Of a DNA stretch of 64,000 nt, positions 63,938 through 64,000 are shown piece after piece. The DNA comes from Promethearchaeota archaeon (GTDB lineage: Archaea > Asgardarchaeota > Lokiarchaeia > Sigyniarchaeales > SOKP01). The position numbers and the translations under genes were made by a program. The notes under the pieces were generated by a model, which saw only the letters and a program-made list of their open reading frames with translations, made no database searches and was not told where the DNA came from. The stretch is from the NCBI GenBank assembly GCA_019058295.1, contig JAHPZI010000019.1, positions 1 to 64,000 on the forward strand. The letters are read 5' to 3'. Numbering within the stretch: the first letter of the stretch is position 1; each line of letters starts with the position of its first letter.

Positions 63938-64000
63938 AACTAGTATAAAGAAGAGAAGTAACTATACAATTGGAAAGCTGATATAAATGAATGAAGTCAA

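Noticed and set aside
1..64000. CRISPR arrays, insertion sequences, rRNA genes, further tRNA genes
   Set aside because: I saw no regularly spaced repeats, transposase frames, rRNA signatures or second cloverleaf; other TTCGAA sites lie inside coding regions.

Overview
The window is AT-rich, densely coded DNA from an archaeon. It has an RpoK (Rpb6-like) RNA polymerase subunit, an SRP54, an eIF5A with the hypusine motif, an archaeal TrmY, Nob1, FEN1, Hef, Cdc48 and a HerA-like ATPase. It also has three Ras-superfamily small GTPases (one Arf-like with a longin-like N-terminus, one Rag-like with a roadblock-like C-terminus, one Rab-like with a C-terminal zinc ribbon) and a free-standing roadblock protein. 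This mixture of archaeal information genes and eukaryote-like GTPase/roadblock proteins is typical of Asgard archaea, most likely a Lokiarchaeia-type genome. That assignment is an inference from gene content; there is no rRNA to confirm it.

Layout. 1-2500: the end of a GAF-PAS sensor, then two reverse-strand GTPases. 2670-6470: rpoK, tRNA-Val(CAC), Hef and a third GTPase. 6600-11780: a nucleotide-sugar decarboxylase-like enzyme, a membrane-anchored protein, TldD/TldE and two small proteins. 11780-12276: the only long gap, AT-rich with one possible hairpin. 12277-15783: purB-purM-PfkB kinase. 15861-21180: CPBP protease, phosphodiesterase, roadblock protein, alcohol dehydrogenase-like protein, hydrolase, nadC and a ribbon-helix-helix protein. 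21244-27646: a probable glycan or sugar degradation locus (GH172/DUF2961, sulfatase, TIM-barrel isomerase, class II aldolase, inositol-phosphatase-like enzyme). 27710-33667: VOC protein, an unusual DHDPS-like/aminoglycoside-phosphotransferase fusion, a TIM-barrel-like protein, an amidase and a flavin reductase. 33682-45292: AMMECR1, pyrC, trmY, srp54, eIF5A, NAD kinase, nob1, fen1, cdc48, a small protein and a HerA-like ATPase. 45510-46753: a tandem pair of paralogous membrane proteins. 46836-57068: FGGY kinase, GPH transporter, PQQ-type propeller protein, metallo-beta-lactamase fold protein, then MttB-like / corrinoid protein / MttB-like. 57073-63840: thioesterase, zinc-ribbon, START, condensation-like and membrane proteins, ending with a ZIP metal transporter.

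How the genes may work together. The 46.8-57.1 kb block reads as uptake and breakdown of a polyol or sugar next to corrinoid-dependent demethylation of a quaternary amine. Neither MttB homologue has an internal amber codon, so both belong to the non-pyrrolysine group of the superfamily. The 21-27.6 kb block looks like processing of a sulfated furanosyl or fucosyl glycan.

The most unusual signals are structural. Two separate places carry a copy of the end of a neighbouring gene on the far side of an intervening gene: a sulfatase tail copied beyond a membrane-protein gene, and a decayed copy of a two-gene junction on each side of an amidase gene. Other points worth following are the aldolase-kinase fusion with its Schiff-base lysine replaced, the zinc-ribbon GTPase with altered G3 and G4 motifs, two genes whose coding signal runs upstream past a T6 tract with no standard start codon, and a perfect 16-bp palindrome between tRNA-Val and rpoK.
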